From contig NZ_BAAACZ010000029.1 in the NCBI RefSeq assembly GCF_039521975.1, positions 72,293-136,292 of the forward strand: a stretch of DNA of 64,000 bases, read 5' to 3'. The notes below the pieces were generated by a model, which saw only the letters and a list, made by a program, of their open reading frames with translations, ran no database searches and was not told the origin of the DNA. The position numbers and the translations under genes were made by a program. This DNA comes from Alkalibacillus silvisoli (GTDB lineage: Bacteria; Bacillota; Bacilli; Bacillales; Alkalibacillaceae). Numbering within the stretch: position 1 is the stretch's first letter; every line of letters starts with the position of its first letter. Below, piece after piece: positions 61,107 through 64,000 of this stretch.

Positions 61107-61904
61107 ATGCTTAGCTTAAGTCAAATTCATAAGACCTTTTACCCGAATACCCCAGATGAGCGGTTGGCGTTAGTTGGTGTGAATCAAGAGCTTGAAGCGG
61201 GCGATTTCGTCACGATTATTGGAAGTAATGGTGCTGGAAAGTCGACCCTCCTGAATACCTTAGCAGGCTCAATCATTCCTGATGAAGGTGAAGTCAAGGT
61301 GGATGGCCGAGATGTCACGCGCCTTCCTGAACAAAAGCGCGCTGCTTATATCGGGCGAGTTTTCCAAGATCCTATGGCAGGAACCGCACCAGGCATGACA
61401 ATTGAAGAGAATATGGTCATCTCACTCGGACGGACGAAAAGACGCAGCTTATTCCGTGGCGTGTCAAAACAACTTCGCGAGCGCTTCCGCGAACATCTAG
61501 CCACATTAGAAATCGACTTAGAAGACCGCTTGAATACGAAAGTCGGCTTACTATCAGGTGGTGAGCGCCAAGCGTTATCACTTTTAATGGCAACTTTCAC
61601 CGAGCCGAAAATACTACTGTTAGATGAACATACAGCCGCACTCGACCCATCGAAACAAGAGCTGGTCTTACGCTTAACTCGTGAGCTAGTCGAAAAGCAC
61701 AGCTTAACGACCGTCATGGTCACACATCAAATGGAACAAGCGATCGAATTCGGCAACCGCCTCTGGATGATGGACGAAGGCAAAATTATTTTCGAAGCCA
61801 ATGATGATGAGAAAGACGAACTCACTGTTCCAGATCTCCTTCAGAACTTCGAAGACATTCGTGGGAAGAGAATGGCTAGTGATCGTGCGTTGTTATCGAA
61901 ATAA
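61107..61904 (+). CDS. ABC importer ATPase (TrpZ-like)
   Basis: A 265-residue ATPase with Walker A GSNGAGKST, signature LSGGERQA, Walker B ILLLDEH (histidine after the catalytic glutamate) and H-loop VTHQMEQA. It completes the importer. AGGAGGAGAG precedes the ATG. Codon use toward the 3' end is richer in C and G than in neighbours but the frame is intact. Confidence 0.9.
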   Translation: MLSLSQIHKTFYPNTPDERLALVGVNQELEAGDFVTIIGSNGAGKSTLLNTLAGSIIPDEGEVKVDGRDVTRLPEQKRAAYIGRVFQDPMAGTAPGMTIEENMVISLGRTKRRSLFRGVSKQLRERFREHLATLEIDLEDRLNTKVGLLSGGERQALSLLMATFTEPKILLLDEHTAALDPSKQELVLRLTRELVEKHSLTTVMVTHQMEQAIEFGNRLWMMDEGKIIFEANDDEKDELTVPDLLQNFEDIRGKRMASDRALLSK

Positions 61905-61907
61905 CCG

Positions 61908-61942
61908 CTAGAACCCTCCTTAATTTGGAGGGTTCTTTTGAA
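61908..61942 (+). terminator. Terminator after the ABC importer operon
   Basis: AGAACCCTCC (61910-61919) pairs with GGAGGGTTCT (61927-61936), followed by TTTT. Confidence 0.88.
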
Positions 61943-62129
61943 TTGTCGGACACTGTACGTTATGAGTTACTCTTTCGATTCTATGGGCTATTTAAAACCT
62001 GATAAAGGTTTTAAAGCAATTTTTCTTGAAAAATATTAAATTTACTGTTTTTTGAATTTTTCCTATGAATATTGTTGTTTCTCATCGATTTTTGACTCAT
62101 TTTTACAGTTTAAGTAGTCAGTTTGAACA

Positions 62130-62142
62130 AAAAGCTTATTTT
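62130..62142. promoter_or_regulatory. Candidate ComK box upstream of comK
   Basis: AAAAGCTTATTTT fits the ComK half-site AAAA-N5-TTTT exactly. A weaker AT-box (AAAATTTTA...) follows about 9 bp on. In B. subtilis comK activates itself through such boxes. The 297-bp gap before comK is very AT-rich, so chance matches are possible. Confidence 0.5.
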
Positions 62143-62201
62143 ACTTTTTTGAAAATTTTAATTATGATATAAATAAATTTTCACAAAAAGGAGAGAATTA
62201 A

Positions 62202-62681
62202 ATGGAAATTAATGAAAACCCTCGTATATCTTCAAAAACAATGGCTGTCTTGCCACATGAATTATCTGATGGTGTTTATGGTTCTTATGTCGTCAATACT
62301 GATGATGAGTATTATAGCTACTTAACACCTAAACAGTTAATGGATGATATTTGTAATTACTTTTCCTGTAGCTTAAAAGGTCGTCTCGATGGAACACGTA
62401 AAGTTTTTGGTGTAACACGTAAAGCACCTATTGTAGTTGAACCTTCTTCTGGTATGTTCTTTATGCCAACAACTTCCCCACACTCTAATGAATGTGCATG
62501 GATCGCACATAGCTACGTATTAAGGCTGGAGCGCCTTGCTCCGAAGATGACACGTGTTGACTTTTATGGTGGTAAAACATTAACGGTGAATTATTCCCAC
62601 ACTTCTTTAACCAACCAATTAAATCGCACAGCACAATATCGTCATTTAGTCATGGAGCGCATCACCAATTACCAACCTTAA
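62202..62681 (+). CDS. comK: Competence transcription factor ComK
   Basis: A 159-residue ComK homologue with NPRISSKTMAVLPHELSDGVYGSYV, DDICNYFSCSLKGRLDGTRKVFG, VEPSSGMFFMPTTSP and FYGGKTLTVNYSHTSL. ComK activates DNA-uptake and recombination genes in B. subtilis by binding AT-rich half-sites. It is shorter than the B. subtilis protein at the C-terminus. AAAGGAGAG precedes the ATG, and AT-rich upstream DNA fits autoregulation. Confidence 0.93.
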   Translation: MEINENPRISSKTMAVLPHELSDGVYGSYVVNTDDEYYSYLTPKQLMDDICNYFSCSLKGRLDGTRKVFGVTRKAPIVVEPSSGMFFMPTTSPHSNECAWIAHSYVLRLERLAPKMTRVDFYGGKTLTVNYSHTSLTNQLNRTAQYRHLVMERITNYQP

Positions 62682-62760
62682 AATAACTTTGACACACCTC
62701 AACCTAATTGCTAAAATACATCTAATTATCTGAAAAATGTTATAAAGCAGGTGTATATAG

Positions 62761-63912
62761 ATGTATGATGTTGCGATTATTGGCGCAGGATCGATGGGGA
62801 TGGCTGCAGGTTATTATTTAGCAAAGGAAAATCAGCGGGTCGTGTTAATTGATGCGTTTGACCCGCCTCATAGTGAAGGTTCTCATCATGGGGAGACTCG
62901 GTTAATTCGCCATGCTTATGGTGAAGGGGAGAGTTATGTTCCTATGGCGGTTCGGGCACAGGAATTGTGGGATGAGCTTGACCGACAAGTTGATGAGCAA
63001 TTGTTCTATTCAACTGGTGTGTTAAATATTGGGAACAAGCAGTCTGATTTCGTTAAAAATGTGATTGAAAGTGCTAAGACATATGAGTTGAATTTAGAGG
63101 TGTTAACGGCTGATGAAGTGAATCAGCGTTGGGAAGGTTTTCAGCTTGATGATCACTTAATGGGCTGTTTTGAACCTGATTCTGGTGTTTTAATGAGTGA
63201 GCGTTGTATTAGGGCGTATCGTGATTTAGCTTTTGATGCTGGTGCTGAGTTTAAATTTAGTGAACACGTTCAAAAGCTCGAGGCCCGAGACGATGAGGTG
63301 ACGATTACGTTATCAAATGAAACGATCCAAGCTAAAAAGCTCATCATTACAGCGGGTAAAGGGACGAATCAAGTGTTACAGCACTTAAATGAACAATTGC
63401 CTTTAAATCCTACGCGTAAAACATTTTCGTGGTTTCAAGCTGATGAGGAACTTTATCATCGTGATTATTTTCCTGGGTGGGCTTATGATGTTGATGGGAA
63501 GACGTTTTACGGTTTTCCGAGTGTTGAAAATCAAGGTGTGAAACTTGGGCGGCATGATGGTGGACATGCATTAGAAGACGTGATGAATTTAGCGTCGTTT
63601 GGTCATTACGATGATGATCTAGTTGATGTCACAAGCCAAGTTGAGCGGATTTTTAAAGAACGAATGTCTCATGATGAAGGTAAAGTATGTACTTATACGA
63701 ACACGCCTGATGGGCATTTTATTATTGATGAACTTCCTGATTATATGAACATCTATGTCGCGTGCGGTTTTTCAGGGCATGGGTTTAAGTTTAGTAGTGT
63801 TGTTGGTGAGATTTTAATGCAATTAACACTGTACGGTGATACGGAATTTAATATTAAACCATTTCGTTTGGGTCGGTTTAATGATGGAAGAGGTTTGAAA
63901 CAAAGGGAATAA
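62761..63912 (+). CDS. SolA-type FAD oxidase (sarcosine / N-methyltryptophan oxidase family)
   Basis: A 383-residue flavin oxidase. The N-terminal FAD-binding motif is GAGSMGMAAGYYLA; the SHHGETRLIRHAYGEG stretch and the C-terminal ACGFSGHGFKFSSVVGEIL with its glycine and cysteine-containing loops are typical of monomeric sarcosine oxidase and N-methyl-L-tryptophan oxidase, which bind FAD covalently. A cysteine at about residue 308 (VCTYTNTPDGHF) is in the position of that attachment. The natural amine substrate is unproven. Confidence 0.9.
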   Translation: MYDVAIIGAGSMGMAAGYYLAKENQRVVLIDAFDPPHSEGSHHGETRLIRHAYGEGESYVPMAVRAQELWDELDRQVDEQLFYSTGVLNIGNKQSDFVKNVIESAKTYELNLEVLTADEVNQRWEGFQLDDHLMGCFEPDSGVLMSERCIRAYRDLAFDAGAEFKFSEHVQKLEARDDEVTITLSNETIQAKKLIITAGKGTNQVLQHLNEQLPLNPTRKTFSWFQADEELYHRDYFPGWAYDVDGKTFYGFPSVENQGVKLGRHDGGHALEDVMNLASFGHYDDDLVDVTSQVERIFKERMSHDEGKVCTYTNTPDGHFIIDELPDYMNIYVACGFSGHGFKFSSVVGEILMQLTLYGDTEFNIKPFRLGRFNDGRGLKQRE

Positions 63913-63945
63913 GAGTTCTTAAATCACGAAAATTTAACGTATTTC

Positions 63946-64000
63946 CGAAAGAAGTCTCCCTCTTCAAGCGCGTGAAGGGCGTAGCTTAGGCGGTAAGGGG
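63946..64000. other. GC-rich sequence cut by the window end
   Basis: After AT-rich sequence, a GC-rich block begins with a CTTCA...TGAAG hairpin and GGGCGTAGCTTAGGCGGTAA. It resembles in composition the element at 7441-7713 and may be the start of another copy or of a different structured element. The window ends before it can be judged. Confidence 0.3.

Overview
This window is a low-GC Firmicute chromosome, most probably a spore-forming, halophilic or halotolerant member of the Bacillaceae. Three things support this. The gene order matches the Bacillus subtilis yhe-yha-hem-yhf region as I remember it (yheB, yheA, yhaO-yhaN-yhaM, prsA, scoC, yhaH, hit, ecsAB, yhaA, pbpF, hemEHY, yhfH, yhfI, lplJ, lcfB, comK). 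Exported lipoproteins are strongly acidic, and an OpuA-type betaine operon is present. A Ku/LigD pair and a YjcZ-like peptide fit a spore former. No genus can be assigned, and there are no rRNA or tRNA genes, phage modules or CRISPR arrays.

Layout. 0-7.3 kb: DUF445 and YlbF-family genes, then the yhaO-yhaN nuclease pair and yhaM exoribonuclease. 7.3-10.5 kb: a GC-rich structured non-coding element, the PrsA foldase, small membrane proteins and ScoC. 10.6-15.4 kb: a GbsR-type regulator divergent from opuAA-opuAB-opuAC plus a second substrate-binding gene; this block sits between scoC and yhaH, which are near neighbours in B. subtilis. 15.6-21.3 kb: yhaH, hit, ecsAB, a YitT protein and yhaA. 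21.8-26.0 kb: a HAD phosphatase, a ferritin-like protein and a LiaFSR-type envelope stress system. 26.3-34.3 kb: pbpF, hemEHY (late haem synthesis), yhfH, yhfI and lplJ.

34.3-43.3 kb is accessory: two tandem paralogous lipoprotein genes (one broken) divergent from two tandem paralogous ABC-2 permeases, an ATPase and a third permease, followed by divergent ku and ligD. 43.4-55.3 kb is an array of mostly unrelated single genes (GNAT, hydrolases, DUF4260, DinB, a stand-alone accA, epimerase, HIT, Nudix, kinase, cupin), several visibly decayed. 55.6-63.9 kb returns to core-like genes: ywbE, lcfB with a FadR-type operator, a small cassette flanked by an 89-bp direct repeat, a three-gene ABC importer, comK and a SolA-type flavin oxidase.

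The most unusual signal is a set of five intergenic arrays in which a GC-rich core recurs every 20 or 21 bp (about 15.5, 26.1, 32.1, 40.4 and 55.4 kb). Three belong to one sequence family and end in the same hairpin. The other two use different cores, but the same spacing, a similar AT-rich lead-in and a similar altered last unit. Other points worth checking are the adjacent OpuAC proteins with opposite domain order, the 273-bp structured GC-rich element closed by a 14-bp long-range helix, and the direct-repeat cassette behind lcfB.
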